A stretch of DNA of 64,000 nt, taken from positions 1,020,074 through 1,084,073 of the forward strand of contig NW_002060954.1 in the NCBI RefSeq assembly GCF_000150275.1. The letters run 5' to 3'. Of the stretch, positions 26,263 to 41,200 are shown piece after piece. The notes below the pieces were generated by a model, which was not told the origin of the DNA, did no database searches, and was given only the letters and a program-made list of their open reading frames with translations. Made by a program: the position numbers and the translations under genes. Numbering within the stretch: the stretch's first letter is position 1; each line of letters opens with the position of its first letter. The DNA is from Trichoplax adhaerens. Lineage: Eukaryota; Placozoa; Uniplacotomia; Trichoplacea; Trichoplacidae.

Positions 26263-29200
26263 TTAACTAACAAATAACATGTTTGTGAAAGCCTTATAAT
26301 CAAATGCATCGGGAACAATATCTCCGTGAGCGTTGCGGTAGGGAGGCATGTTATTGACCAAATAATCTGCTTGATCTTTGGTTAACGACTACATTTGATA
26401 AGAAAATATAAATTTACGGATTAGAAACCTACGCATTACTTCTTAAACGAATGTTATTGAAAAGCAAAGATCATATTAGAAATACTGTCGTAATAATAAC
26501 CTGGTATAATTCCGATCCTATAATGTATGGTTTATCACCATCAGCTGTTAAGGCTTTGAAAGCATCTTCAACATCTTTCTTTGAGGCAACATTTTCAGTT
26601 TCACGGCTAATCATGAACGCCATGTATTCTTCAAGTGTTACAAATCCATCGCTATAACAAAAATTTATTTCCTTATATGATTTATAATTGCAACAGATCT
26701 AAAAACGTCGGCATTAAATACCCATTTGGATCAACAGATGCCAAAATAGCTTCAAATTCTGGATCTTTTTCTCCTTCTTCAACAACGGGAAGATCATAAC
26801 CAAGTGAGCGAAGACATGATTTAAATTCGGCATGATCCAATTTTCCTGAACGATCTTTATCGAAATGCCTTCATAAAAATGAGTTACGCTTATTAGAAGA
26901 GCAGAATAGATATTATTATTAAAACAAATTTTTACGTACCTGAATGTCGTACTAAATTCATTTAATTGTTCTTCAGATACACCGGAGCTGTTCCTGTTTA
27001 CATAATTTCAACATCTTACTACATTTACGAACTATTAAGGCATGACAAGATTATAGTCTATAGATTGTTTATATATGATATACTGTACCTAGCCTCAATT
27101 TGCTGTTCCAAATTATGCTGCATTCTCATACCCAATTGATCGAGTTGGTCCCATTGTTGAGCTAAGCCAACAGTAGTATGTTCGGTGTACCTGTTAAGAA
27201 ATTTGAGTTATATATAAGGATCAGCCCTTTGTCTTATGTTATTAAACGATTGCAGGAAATCTACGTTCTGTACTTGTTATCTAATATCAAGGCTTCCTCC
27301 AGTCGAGCTCCTAAATCTTCGATTTTCTTTAAATCAGTTTTTCGCCTAGTGACTTCAGCAGATATTTTCTGAAATAAATTAGCACAATGTTAGATGATAA
27401 GTTGAGAATCACATACAAACGACAATTGATGGGCTGCAATACCTTGGTATTTTCCAGTTGATCTTCTAAGCTTCCAGAGCCTTCTACCATATTTGCTCTA
27501 CTCGAGTAAAAATAAATTGTTGTTTAACTGTTAAAAACGTGAAAATATAATTTCCTGAAAACGAAGTCTGATATAGGAATTGTATTACCGTGTCTCTCTT
27601 AACCAAGTATGGAATGAATTAGCATATTTTGCGAATTCCTGTCGCAATTTGTCGTTTTGTAGCTGTCTTTCCTCTTCTTTAGCAAGGTCTCCATCTCTTT
27701 CCTACATGGTGTAAGAGATCAATTTCGATTCAAAATTCTTAAAGTATATATTGAAACATAAAGACATACAGCAACAATGCTTTGGATATTTTTCCAACTA
27801 TCTTCAATAGCGTCCATAGTAAACCAGGTATATCTATTCAAAAGATACGAAGTTAGATCAATAACGTCAGAGTTAAGGTAACGGCTCATTCTGAGATAAC
27901 ATACGGATTGCTAGATCTTGTATATGTTTCAATCTTCTTAGTTAGATCTCTTAATTGCTGTAAGTTATTTTTTTCAGTTGCCAACGAATCTTTAAATTGT
28001 GCATGCTTTCCTCTCAAAGCCTGATAAAGAGTTCAAATAACTTAGATTCATAAAAGGCTAGTATAATCTATGAATTATTTAAAAATTTAATTACATAAAT
28101 ATACCTGAATTTCTTCAACTGAATTACAACGGACAGGATCTGTAAGATCTTCCTCTGCATTTTCGTACCAGCTGTTGAACGCTGAAGCTTTCTTAGCGAA
28201 AGTTAAGAATAAATCCTCCAACTGAAGTCAATGTAGAAGAGTATTTTTCCGTTACATCATTAGGTTATTCATAATAAGTCTAGCAAAGATTTAAGTTAAT
28301 TTAACATGAAAGATAAATATTACATACTTCTTTAAATTTGTCTTGGCTTTGCAACAAGCGTCCACGACGATCAGCTGACAGATTTTTTAAATTTTCCCAT
28401 CGATCTGCAACTTTTTTGTGACGGGCATGGATGTCATCAGATTTGGCATGTTTCGAATCAATTAGGTCGTCCTTGAGGGATGTAAGATTTGCAATTCCTT
28501 CTTGTTCAAAAGCCGCGAGTCCAGAATCAAAGGTATCCTGGAAGTAATAGAATTACATCATTATTTAACAAATTACTGTTACAATAGCCACTAATTTTAT
28601 ACTCATACAAGCTTAGTAATTAAAGCCTGAACGGATGATAAATCCTTTCCGTAATCTCCGGATTTTATTTGATTTTCTTTATCATCTAATTTAAAAGTAA
28701 ATAAAGTATCAAGGAGTTACTTAATAAACCATATTGTATTCATTTATTATTTCAATGATAAATACCCAAATTGCAAATATACTACCTATCCAAGATTCAA
28801 CAACGTCAGCTTTCCACTTAAATTGCAAGAAATTGTGAGATTCCCTTAAGCCAGCTTTTCGTGTAACCGCAACATTTATTAAGACATGCAGTTTTGACTA
28901 CCAGTGACAATAAAAAAATTACAAATTAATATTCATAGCTTACTCTTGTTACTGTACTTAACAAGGTATTTACAATACTTACATCTAGTGACTGACATCG
29001 TGCGGAAATATTATCCGATTGGTAATGACCCTATAAGACAAAGTGCATCATTACTATCTGATTTACTTAAATTTAAAATTTCATTTCTTTATCACTTACA
29101 TCGTTGACTAGTTTTTCGCCATCTCTAACGGTCTTCTCTACACGATCACGCCTAATTTCTAGATCAGTCTCAAAAGCTTCATGTTTTTTTAGAAGATTCT

Positions 29201-32200
29201 ATTATAAACAGTAATTGAAACAGTATGTTTAATATATTAGCAGCAGATTAAAGTAGCGTGATCACCGAGTTTGATACTAAAAAAACTAAAATGTATCGTC
29301 AAGTATCAAATATTAAAGCGATAATTTTGTACCTGCACCGTTGCCAGGCTATCACCGTAGTCATCGCTATTAACCATAGCGAATTTCTCGTTGATCCAAG
29401 ATTCCTCTTCTTCGACATCGAACATAAATTGCTGATAACCATAGGATTGCTCTAATTTTTCAGTCCTGTTTACGATTTAGAAACAGTCATACGTATGTTA
29501 TAATTTATTTTAATTGACTTTTTTAAAATACATATCTAGAGTTGGCACATAAAAATTAAAATCAGCTTCTTTCACCTTCTTGCAACGGCATCTTTCAATT
29601 CCATCCATAGATTGCTGACGCTTTCGGAACGATTTTTGATATCAGCTTGTGGATAACTCTCATCGTTTAGTAATTTATCAGCAGTTTCTTGAATGTTCTA
29701 ATAATGATATCGAAATATTATGGTCCCGATGTAAAATAATCAAATTATTATTGAATTCTTACCTTTATGCGATTGTCATGGCCGGATAACTCTGTCTGAA
29801 ATCTCTGATGGTTTTTACGCAAATTTTGGACACTTGTAAGATCTTTTCCATAGTCTTCCGAGCCCATGAGTAGCTTCTTTTCACTGTAATAATGTGATGA
29901 TAAATATACATGGTATAAATGAAATCATACAAGTACGCGCAGTTGTATTACCTTATCCATGTCTCTTCATCTTCGATATCACGATAGAACTGAAATAGTA
30001 TGTATGACTTTTGTAGCTTGTCGTGGCGAACTGCGCAAAGACCTTTTACTCTATTTGAAAGATTTACGGGTTTATTTATTTGTTTGACAATAAGATACTC
30101 AGGTTACTGCTAGTTACTTGTTAAATTTATCAGCGACATCTTTGATCTGTTCCGCGATAGTATCCTTGCCATAATGATCACCAGCAATTAGGTCTTGTCC
30201 TTGTTTTTTTAGATCCTCAACACGTTCCTATTTCAATAAACGTTAAGAGTTAAACAATCGTAGAGGTAGTAAGACCATTAGTTACGTTCGTACCGCATGG
30301 ACTTCAACGTCAGCTAGGAGTACTTGATGCTTTTTTAGAATGTTGGAGACGGTTACTAAATCTTTACCGTAATCTTCACCAGTCAGTAAAACTTCGATCT
30401 ATGCGTAAAATAAATCCATGTTTAAAATCAATCTTACATAAAACGGTTTACATCATTGCTCAAATTTGCACCGTAACTATACGCATAAATCATAAGGCAC
30501 CTTCCATCTGACATAAATTCATTTCGTTTAAATACTTATCTCTTTGATATAGTAATAGGTGCAAGTATATAGTTTACCTGTACAAACCAAAAGTCTAAGT
30601 CCTTCACGGTATTTGTAAATTGTAAAAGGACGCTAGCTTCCTTCAGTCTTGTGTTTTTTTCCGACATTTGTTCCTTTAATTTCAGCAATTGATCTTCCAA
30701 ATCTTTAATACGCTTCTTAACATCCTCTTCGTTACCAGAGCAAGCGTCATTGGCCATAAGATCTGGTAAAAATAAATATTGCTGATTGTCACGTTTACAT
30801 ATACTGCAATCATTACATATTATTCACTGCCATGTCCGACAGATTTATAACGTATAGGAAAGATGACCAACCATTTCCCATATCAATAACTGCTTTAATA
30901 CGATCTTCATTTGCAGCTACTTCTGCTTCCAAAGCTTGTTGCTTCTGCAATTTACTCTGTATAGATTTTAAAACAAATGCTGAAATTTAGTAATTGTTAA
31001 CTCGGTTAAAATTTTGCACTTTTTGCTAGCGCAAAATTATTAGCATTATACGATTTCTGACAGGGTTACAGATAATTTACTTGAACGAAAGCTGGATCTT
31101 GATAGGAGTCGTCTTGTAGTGATTTCAATTTGTCATTTAGCCATCCTTCCATTTCGTCTGCATCGAGATTGAATTGATTTAGGGTTTTTGTTTGTCCAAG
31201 TTTAGAGCGATGAGATTCCAACATGTCCTTTAGTTTATTCCATCTACATGTCAACATTATAGTTTAGACCAAACAAAAGATAGGGATCGCGGAATTATTC
31301 CATTTATGAATACCTGTCAAGAATTTCGTCGCGTTTACTAGCAATAGACTCGGCATCATAATGACCTTCTTCAGTTAGCAGATCAGACATATCCCTTAAG
31401 GCATTAATTTTTTCTTCCTGTATACGTTTAAATTAGCATCGGACATTTAGACAAAAACGAATACTAAATATTTATAAACTTCAGTAGTTACATGGATATA
31501 ATATTACCTGTAAGGCAAAGGCTTTGTCAAGATTCTCACGCTTTTTGCTACCTGTGGTATCTTCTTGAGCTGCAATGTCGTATGTAGAGAAAAAATTTTC
31601 TTTAACAGACATCCAACTTTCAGCTTGTTGAGCATCCCTGTGGAACATCTGCATACGCAGGAAAACAAATAAAATGACTGTTATGCATTGACGCAAAGTA
31701 CATCTATAAATTCATAATCAATATTTTTTGTGTCGCTGACCTGTAGGCCAAGACATTGATCAAGCCGCACTTTTCTAAACTCCCAATTGCTGTAGTTGAA
31801 GAGAAATAAGCAAAATAAATTAATGATAAAGATTTAAAGAAAAATTAAAAACTTATAGAAGTGCGTACTTTTCTAACTGCTGCATATCCACTTGAATTGA
31901 AGATAATTTCTCACTTATATCTTCACTTGCATAGTGTTCCTTGTCAATTAAACTTTGACCAAAATTTTTTAAATTTTGCAAACTTTCGTCACGAGAATCA
32001 ATCTCGGTTCGATGTTCCTGAACAAATGGTAGCATAAAATTAGTTTTTCGATTTCATGAGAACTGGTTCGCATAGCTACGACATTTGTGAAGGTTTAGAA
32101 TGTAACACCAAGTGTGCCTAATTATGCCTCTAGTTAATTGTATTGTGAGTACCAGGTGCACTTCAAGAAGGGTTTCAGCTCCAGGAACATCATGAGCTAA

Positions 32201-35200
32201 TTCATTGGATGAAACCAATGAATTCATACCATTAATCCAAGAAGATATATCCCTAATTATCAAATCATAAAACTATAGTTAATATAAAACTACTATATGG
32301 GAGAAAATTAATAATCACTAGAACCTGTGATCATTTAAAAATTGTTGATAGTCCTGAGAGTCGGTTAGTTTGGCTTTTCGTGATGCTGCCTAAATACATA
32401 CAGTAAAGTAGATATTTTAATTTTCTTATTGTCACTGGACCGCCTTAAATTATGTAGGTTTACCTGTTTCACGAGGTTATCCCAAGCTTCAGCGATTTCA
32501 GATTGCTTAGCGCAAATTCTTTCCGCAGAATCTGGGTGGATTTCCGCTAATTTTGTAGCTTCAACATCAAGTCCTTGAATCTAATTTATTAGTTTTCAGC
32601 AAGGTTTGTAAGTCAGAGTAGTTTAAGATAAAATTAAAGTAAGTTGCGGGGCATAGCGAACCTTATCTTCTAAGACCGCAATATCTCGTTCAATTCCATC
32701 ATGCTTGCGCATCAGTGCTTGAACGCTAGCTAGATCTCGTCCGACTTCATCAGAGGACATTACGGCAACTTTCTCACTTATATAGGACGTCGTCTCATCA
32801 GCATCCCTTGGAAGAAATTTTAAAGATTTGAGAATTATTATCATCACCACAAGGACTCTGAGTTAGGGCTTTAAGTCAGCTATAATACTACCTAAAGAAC
32901 TTGTGAATATCGTGAGAACCACTCAGGTCAGCTCTGCGTTTTTCCGTCAATTTTTTGAGATTGTCCCAATTTTCTAACAAATTCTAAATACCCACAGAGA
33001 ATAAATTATTAATCAATAGATGACATTTTATGGCAGTCATAGTGAGTCAAACTAACCAATGTTTGTTGCCGAATTGCTTCAGCATCAGAATGACCTTCGT
33101 TCTGTAATTTTTGCGAAACTTCATTAACTTCATTGACACGTGTTTCATTTGCCTCAAGATCCTAATAAGGAAACAGCAGATATTCCAGTATGATTAAAGA
33201 ACCCAAATAATTTTAGATATGGTACATAGGTTTGAGATTTGAAAAGGTACTATTCTTACTTTAAGAAAATCGTCGAACTTTTGTTTTAAAGCTTCAACAT
33301 GATCTAGATCATTTCCTAATTCAGCTGAAGTATTGGCAGCTTTCTGTTTGTACGTTTGGTTAATGTTATACATACTTTGATCAACATATCATGTATGATA
33401 AAATAGTATATTTTAAGTGTTGTGATATTTACTTTCTCTTCGATCCATGTTTCAAGTTCGCTCATTTCACGGCTTAGTCCATGGCGTTTATAAGAGTCTA
33501 CTAACTTCTGTCGTCTTTCTCTTGCTTTCTTGAGCAGTGCATTATACCTTTTGTTAATGAAATAAAATTAGATATATTTAAAGAAGGGTGATTTAGGCGA
33601 TAGTAATCATTACAACCTTAATCTACTGCACTATTGCACACCCTACCTATCATCTAGAGCTTGTTGGCGACTTGCAACATTTTCTAACTCAACTGGACCC
33701 ATCATAGACATGCGAGAGACCGATAATCTCGATACCGATCTTGGCCGTACCGTTGGACTTAGCGATGAAACAGGACTTAGAGGCGTTTCACTCGAATTGT
33801 CGGATACCTGCATCAAGATGGAAGCGGGAACAAAACCGACCTTGTCATCTTTAACAACCTTCCACCATTTCTAGAAGTATTAAAAATGATAACCAAAAAG
33901 TGAATAACTTAAGAGATCATATATACTATAATTGCATTATATGGGACTAACGGGATTGGCAGCATGCACAACGGATACTACGTCGTCTTTTTGTAACGAT
34001 AGTTCATGTGAACTATCTGGGTCGAAGTCTTCTAAAGCTTTCATTTCCGTACCAGGAGGGACTTCCGACGCAGATGGTTTAATATCCTAAAGCGATCATA
34101 TAAGGGTAATTTAGGAGGAATTACTGACAAGTATAGCAAACTGTATATAAACAAAATTCATTTAAAACTGTCCAACAACACTTCTTCATCGACTATTCAA
34201 GATTAAAAGGATAGATAACCTTGCATTTACTGCTTGCAGTTCTTAAGTTGTCTATCGTTTCCCCGTACGCTTCAATTTCCGATAATACCGCGTCGTGTTT
34301 TCTTAATAGTGACTATTTAAGAAGATTTACCTTAAGCATCGGCGCAACTAAAGCAAATTATCATAGTGAAGTCTAACCTGAGCACTATCTTCGTCTTTGC
34401 CGTAATCAGTACTTGATGTTAGTTGATCTTTATCTTTAATCCATTGTTCTGCCTCGCTACTATCAGCAAAGTACTGGTGAGTTCGCAACGAGTCATCCAA
34501 TTCACTTTTTCTTCCAATACATTTGTCCTTTTAAAATTTATTCAGAATTTTAATAACAAATAAATTTTATCCTTCTATAATTTTTATTTTAGGTGTTATG
34601 TTAACCTTAAGCAAATTCCATGCGTCTTTCAGTTTATTTATTCCTTCATTTATATCGTTCGTTGCATAATGTTCTGGTTAAAAGTAAAACATTTATTTTT
34701 AATATGCGTAAACTAAATATTGCACGATTAGTTAAGTTAACTACTTTAATAGAAATTTTAATATCGTCTGTCCCTTTATAAAAAGCATATCGTCTATAGG
34801 AATTTTAGAAAATGCTAAGAGATAATATATACATTTATGTTACTTTACGATCATTTCAGAATTCAATTTCTTACCATCATCAATAAGCTTTTGTCCATCT
34901 GCACATACAGCATCTATTTTTGTTTCGTGGTTATCAATCTCGGTCTAAGTAAATATTGAGATACTTTAATGGCGATAACTAGTTCATTAATTCACATTGA
35001 CATCATTTGTGGTACGTACTTGCATTGCTTGATGCTTCTTTATTAAACTCTGTACCGTTAGGAGATCTCGGCCATGGCTACCTGAAGAAGCAATAGCCTC
35101 TTTTTCTCGAATCCAGGTTTCTTCATCTTCTACGTCTCTCAAAAATTGAAACAGCAGTAGAGAATCATTAAGTTTTGCTTTTCGTTCTGAGACTGGATCC

Positions 35201-38200
35201 TGTAAGTTCATACAAAATTTAAAGTTAGAGTTCATATCATATAATTGTGCATGAAAATACGAGAGTCAGGGGTGAAAGAGAATATATATTATAATACCTC
35301 AAGTCCTGAAAATCTCAAGGCAACTTGTTGTTGCTTATCTTTAATACTATCAGCATGGAAATGTTCTTCGGAGATGAAAGCATCTGCTTGTTCTGTAATT
35401 GCTTTCAAGGCTTCAGTATGAGCTGCTATATCGGCCTCTAATAGGGTATGTTTCTTTATCAAATTTTGTACGCTGACCAGATCCTATATTATTATTAAAT
35501 ACAATAGATAAATTATAACACATTCTGATAAGATTATGATATTATCATATTATTTACTCTGCCAATGTCTTCAGAATATAATTGTAACTCCACTTCTGCT
35601 ATCCAACGTTCCATATCATCAACTTCTCTATTGAATAGTAATTCTCGATGGGCATCTCTTAATTTTGAGCCTTTATCCGATGATAAGCGAACAAGTTTAT
35701 CCCATAATCCATTGATTTCATCTAGTTTATCTTCAATTTTATCAGTTTTTGGGTGTTCAGCTTCGATTAAAGCTTTTCCGGAATTATTAACATTGTCTAT
35801 TCGTGTTCTATTTGCAGAAACTTCTGCTTCAAAGGCTTGATGTTTACGAAGTTTGCCTTGCATGTTGGATAAGTCCTAGTAATCCATTAAGCATATTTAA
35901 AAGTTTGCACTTTATTATGTTATTTCCCAGGATTGGGAAAGTTTTTATCATATCCTAACTGTAATGTTTCGTTACCTTATAAGAGTCATCACTAACTGTA
36001 GTAATCTGCTCATTTATCCACTGAATTGTTTCTTCTGCTACGTTAACAAAGTTATAATACTGATGAGCATCATCCAAAAAATGCCGTCTTCTTTCCGCTT
36101 TGAGAACAGTGTCTTGAATATGTTTTTCAAGCTACAGCAGTAGAATTTATATAAATTTCTAAGTCGTGATAAATACATATATATATATAGAGATATGTAT
36201 GCGTATATGTATATATCAATATTAATAAATCACAGTATATACGAAATAAAATCAATGAATTATATATTGTACACTACACATTAGCGTAATAAGATCAAGG
36301 GCTCTTTTAAGTCATTAACCTTGTTTTTCCGGTTTACGATATCTTCTGTTGCGTAATGATTTTCGTCTACTAACTTATCAGCGCTCTCATAAAGGGTTTT
36401 AGCTTTCTCTTGCTGAGTTGTAAAAGTTGTTTCAAAATTTTCATGTTTTTTAATCAAAGCTTGTGCCGAATCTAAACTCTCGATAGGCATATCTGTTGCT
36501 AGTAACGGCTATATTAAGACAAGATTGTATAATACAAAGAAATTAAGATATATTAAAACTGTAATCGAATATCGGTCACTTAAAATTATAGTAATCACAT
36601 TCACCTTAATAATGTAGAATGAGTAAGTTACATTTATGATTTACCTCTCGTTTATCCATCCAACTATCAACTTGGTTAACGCCACGAACATATTCTTGAT
36701 ATGAAGCCATTATTTCGATCACTCCGTTTCTTTCTTCCCAATCTTCGAGAAGTTCTTCTCGTAAATTCTTTAATAAATCCATCTAGTAACAGTGACAGTA
36801 ATATACATATATGTATTGAAATAAAAGCACCGTAATAACTTACAGTAAGAAAAACTTCATTACTAACTTTGTTTTTGATACTGTCTGATGATTGATGATC
36901 TGATACAAGTAACTGGTCGCATTCTTCAAGTAATTCATCTAGGTTTTCATTTCTAGCTCGAATTTCATGCTGAAAAATGCCGCGCGGATAAGTTAGCTTC
37001 ATAGTAGTTACTTCTAATTTCTGCTAAGTGGAAGAACTGTAGTTAAAACGTCATAATATTACCTTTAATTCTTCGTGCTGAGCTTCTAAAACATCAGCAC
37101 TGATATTTTCTTTAGTGATATCTTCTGCTAGATCGCTTTTCTTTGTGTTTGCCCACATTTCATAGTCTTTGCATCTCGATTGAAGTGACAGCCAGTTTAA
37201 ACCACTATTTAGCTTAAGTCTCTTCATATTAACCTAAAGTAGATAATTTAAATATTTACGAACGAAAGAGTGTGACGTTTGTAATCATGTAATTAGGGCA
37301 CAACAATGGTGTGCTAAATTACCTCATCTTTCAAGCTATTCCATTTCTCATCAAGACTATCAGAACCGGCTCGTATTTCATCTTCATCGTCAGGGAATTT
37401 ATCACAAAGTTCATTTGCTTGAGCTTGGAGTTGGTTAACCTAAATAAGAATGTATCCGATACAAGATGATGGTAAGCCATTCAATACATGCATAAGTTTA
37501 CTATACGATTAAACAGTTTAACAGTCATCAGAATACTTATCGTAAATCAACAAAGTTGCTTATCTATACAACCTTTTCTTCAATGGCTGCAACTTCATTG
37601 CCTATTCTATCATGCTTTCGCTTAATCGCTGCAGCATTTTCTTCATTAGATGGATCATCATCATCTTTTACTGATGCAAGACGTTCATCGATCCACTGTT
37701 TGGCATCTTCGACAGCACTAAAATCAAGAATAAGAATTTTGTATATAATTTCTTCCTCCAGTAAGTATAATTAAGTCTAGATTGCCCTTACTTTTTATAT
37801 CTATTCTTCTCTACAGATGCCAACAACTTATCATGGCGAATTTGGATAGTAATAAGTAGTTTCTCCCAAGCAACGATTATAGTCTGTAGCAGCAACGATA
37901 TACTTTTAATCACATGTAGTTAAGCTAACCTTGAAATGCTTCGTCAGCTTCCAATAGTTGAAAAGTTAATATACACGAATAACATCAGTAAATAAGCGAT
38001 ACCTCAATTCTCTCCGTGACAGTTTCTTTACCGGGATGATCCTCATCAATAAGCGGCTGAGCGACCTCCTTCACGTGCTCAACGCGAAGCTCTCCAGTTT
38101 TTACTTCCTGCGATTATTATTACGTAGGAAGATAATTTAAAAAGTGTGGAAAGATTAAGCTATTATTATGGCTATATATCTTTAACCGGAAATAAAGTTC

Positions 38201-41200
38201 TTACGTACAATTTGTACTTCTTCGAACTTTTTAAATAAAAATTCAGCATGTTCCAAATCTCTTCCGTAATCATCGGAGCTAGCAACCGCTTCCTAATTTA
38301 GGCAACAATTAGAAATTATATCAGGTAAGGACTATCAGTTAAGTTGATAAATTGTCAATTTAAAAAAATTTGCAGCCTATTCCAAAGGAATGGGAACATT
38401 CTTTACCAAAATCGAGGACAACATTATCTACAGTTACTGTTATGTGTTGTTAATTTCCTACTAATAATTTAATTACTTTTTCAGCAATCCATGCCAATAA
38501 CTCATCGACTTCTCGCGTAAAGGCTGATAACTTTTGAGTTTCTCTTAATTTTGCTCCTTTGCTCGATAATTTATCATCTAATTCCTCCCAATGATTTAGC
38601 AATTGCTTAAGGAGTTCCTACAAATATTCAAGCATTTCTCCAATGAAATTTGCAAATACTCAGGCTATCGTATTTCTATTCTATTACGTCAGTTGTAAGA
38701 TTAGTAATACCAGGATATTAGTTTAGTATAGTGACATTACAATCTATAATAAGACGCTTAATTTATGGACACCAGGTATTATGACGCATTTTTGAAATAA
38801 AGCTCAAACCTGGATTTGTTCGAAGAATAGGTGCTCGTTATCGATCATATCACTTCCTTCTTTGACCAGCTCATCTAAAACGTCCTTTTGCTTGGCTATA
38901 ACCCCTTGAAAGTCTTCATGACGCTTAACCTTTATCTGGTAAGATAATTAAATGAAATGAAAAAAAATAAGGCAAATGTAATTCAATTAAATTTAACAGC
39001 TAGATTAGAACAGATCATAAATACTGCTAATATTTGAAAGTTTACTACAAGTATGTAGTTCAAATTCGTGTAAGTTTAATAATCTATACTATAGTATACA
39101 GCAATGACAATGAAGGAGATATAGTGATAAATATAAAGTCATAGCTACATTATTTATGGTTTTATAAAAGGCGGTAGCTAAAGTAATACGTAGTTCTCTG
39201 ATTTTTGTTCATAGGGTTTATATCTGAATTTTTTAGTAGAGACTTGCTAATTTTGTACTGTCTGTTATTTAAACATTACTATACAGTAACGAATAATGAA
39301 TGAAATTATAAAATCACAACGCACTACTATAGTAGAGAATTAAATAGACAATACTGCTTAAATGTCTGTTAGCTAAGAAATACGGTAAGTACTGCAGGCC
39401 TATAGTGAGATCGAATTTTCACAGATTTGGGCATTTATTTGTAACTATTAATAAATATTCAATCTGTTTATTCATATTGTTAATTTTGTATAGATTCCAG
39501 TAGAAATAGTAATATGTACAGTATAACAGTACCATTGGGTACTGTATTTGTCTCCGATGCATGAAAAAACGATTATAATTCATAAAGTTTTTAATTTGCA
39601 CCATAGTGTAATGGCTATACGTATTATCATAGGTTCTAGTTGTGGCTTCGATTACATTCGTAACATTGGTGTAGGGTAAATAAGGAAATATTATTACCGA
39701 ATGTCTACGACTCTACGCGTATGTGTCAATTCAAATCGGCTGACAAACTGTAACAGTACATAAGGTGATGAGAATTTTTTCTTTTGTAGACCCTGTCTCA
39801 ACTGCTGAACCCAGAACCCAGCGTGTGTAGTGCAGTATAGTAATTTATTCGTTTTTATTAGCTATTTAACAGTTTAGTCATACAAAGCATGAATAGATCT
39901 TATTTTCGATTAGCCAAAAATGATTCCGAATCGCAGCAGGGATGTGCCCTTGTGATTGTACAGTACTGTACACAATACCGTACTGTATATACGTATTATT
40001 GTCATTGAGGTTTTGTCTGAACTTTATGATTTCTAGACAGTACTGTTTAACGGTTTTTGGTACCGTACGCACTATGCTCCAGCTTTTCGAAACGTGTTCT
40101 ATACTGTACGCATTCAAAAGTGTAAAGTACTATGGTTAGCCTTGGTACGTATATTGGGGACGCATAGAACCTTGGCTCCTTTTTATTTCCAATATCTGCC
40201 TATAATTAATGAAGTGTAGTACTATGGTTACGCTTGGTACATATATATTGTGGACTCATAGAACCTTGATTCCTTTTTATTTCCAATATCTGCGCTATAA
40301 TTAATGAAGTATTGAACTATACGGTATACCGTGTGATAACATAATCGCACGTCCCCCTTCGTTAATTAACCGCTTGCTGCGATTAACAGTAAGCTAGACA
40401 CATCCATTGATTCAACTTAAATCATCGACTGATATATAAATTAGTGCTCAGCTTGCAGACAGAAACTAATTGTTAGCTAACAAACAACATGTTTCAAGAT
40501 ACAGCGTACTCCAACGCTGTATTTATGACTGTACTACCATAGTACGCTCATATTATAAATTGATCAATAAATGGTATCACCTAGCTTAGCTTTGAGTACG
40601 TACTGTATATGATGCCAGCTGTTTTGTAAAACAAGCGCTAAATTAACGCGATTGATATCTTCTACATAGGTATTCTAATTTACATCCCCGGTGGTCTGAT
40701 ACAGTAATAAGGTCAGACTATAAGATAGTTCAGAAAATATCGCATTACTAATTGAAGAATTAGACGAGTTTTCTCTGGTTAACCTCACCCAATCCAAAAC
40801 TACAGACAGAATGTACACTGTACAGTATACAAATACAGTCTACATGAAGGAGATGTAACATTAAATTTTCTAAATAGTACAGTATATGGGTAAAAAGCGA
40901 TTACGATTGTACTGTATACAGTACTATATATGCTGGAGGACTAATTAGTTATCGCGTAGAAAGAACTTTTCAATTATCCTTAAATTAGCTGATAATGCTC
41001 TATGCTATCGAGATACTTGTACTAGCGTCACGTAAGAAAATATACAAGGAGAATATTCATGAAATCGAAATAACTTGTAGAATATCGTGCCAGAGAGTGA
41101 TCAGTTTAAGTACGGTAATTCAATACTATTTTTTTTAAAGTAAGATTATCCGCCAGAGTCTAGACATTCGTAATAGACTTGTTGTACCGCATAGTATCTT

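Noticed and set aside
35565-35840. 91-codon plus-strand frame within the spectrin locus
   Set aside because: Antisense shadow of a spectrin repeat exon.
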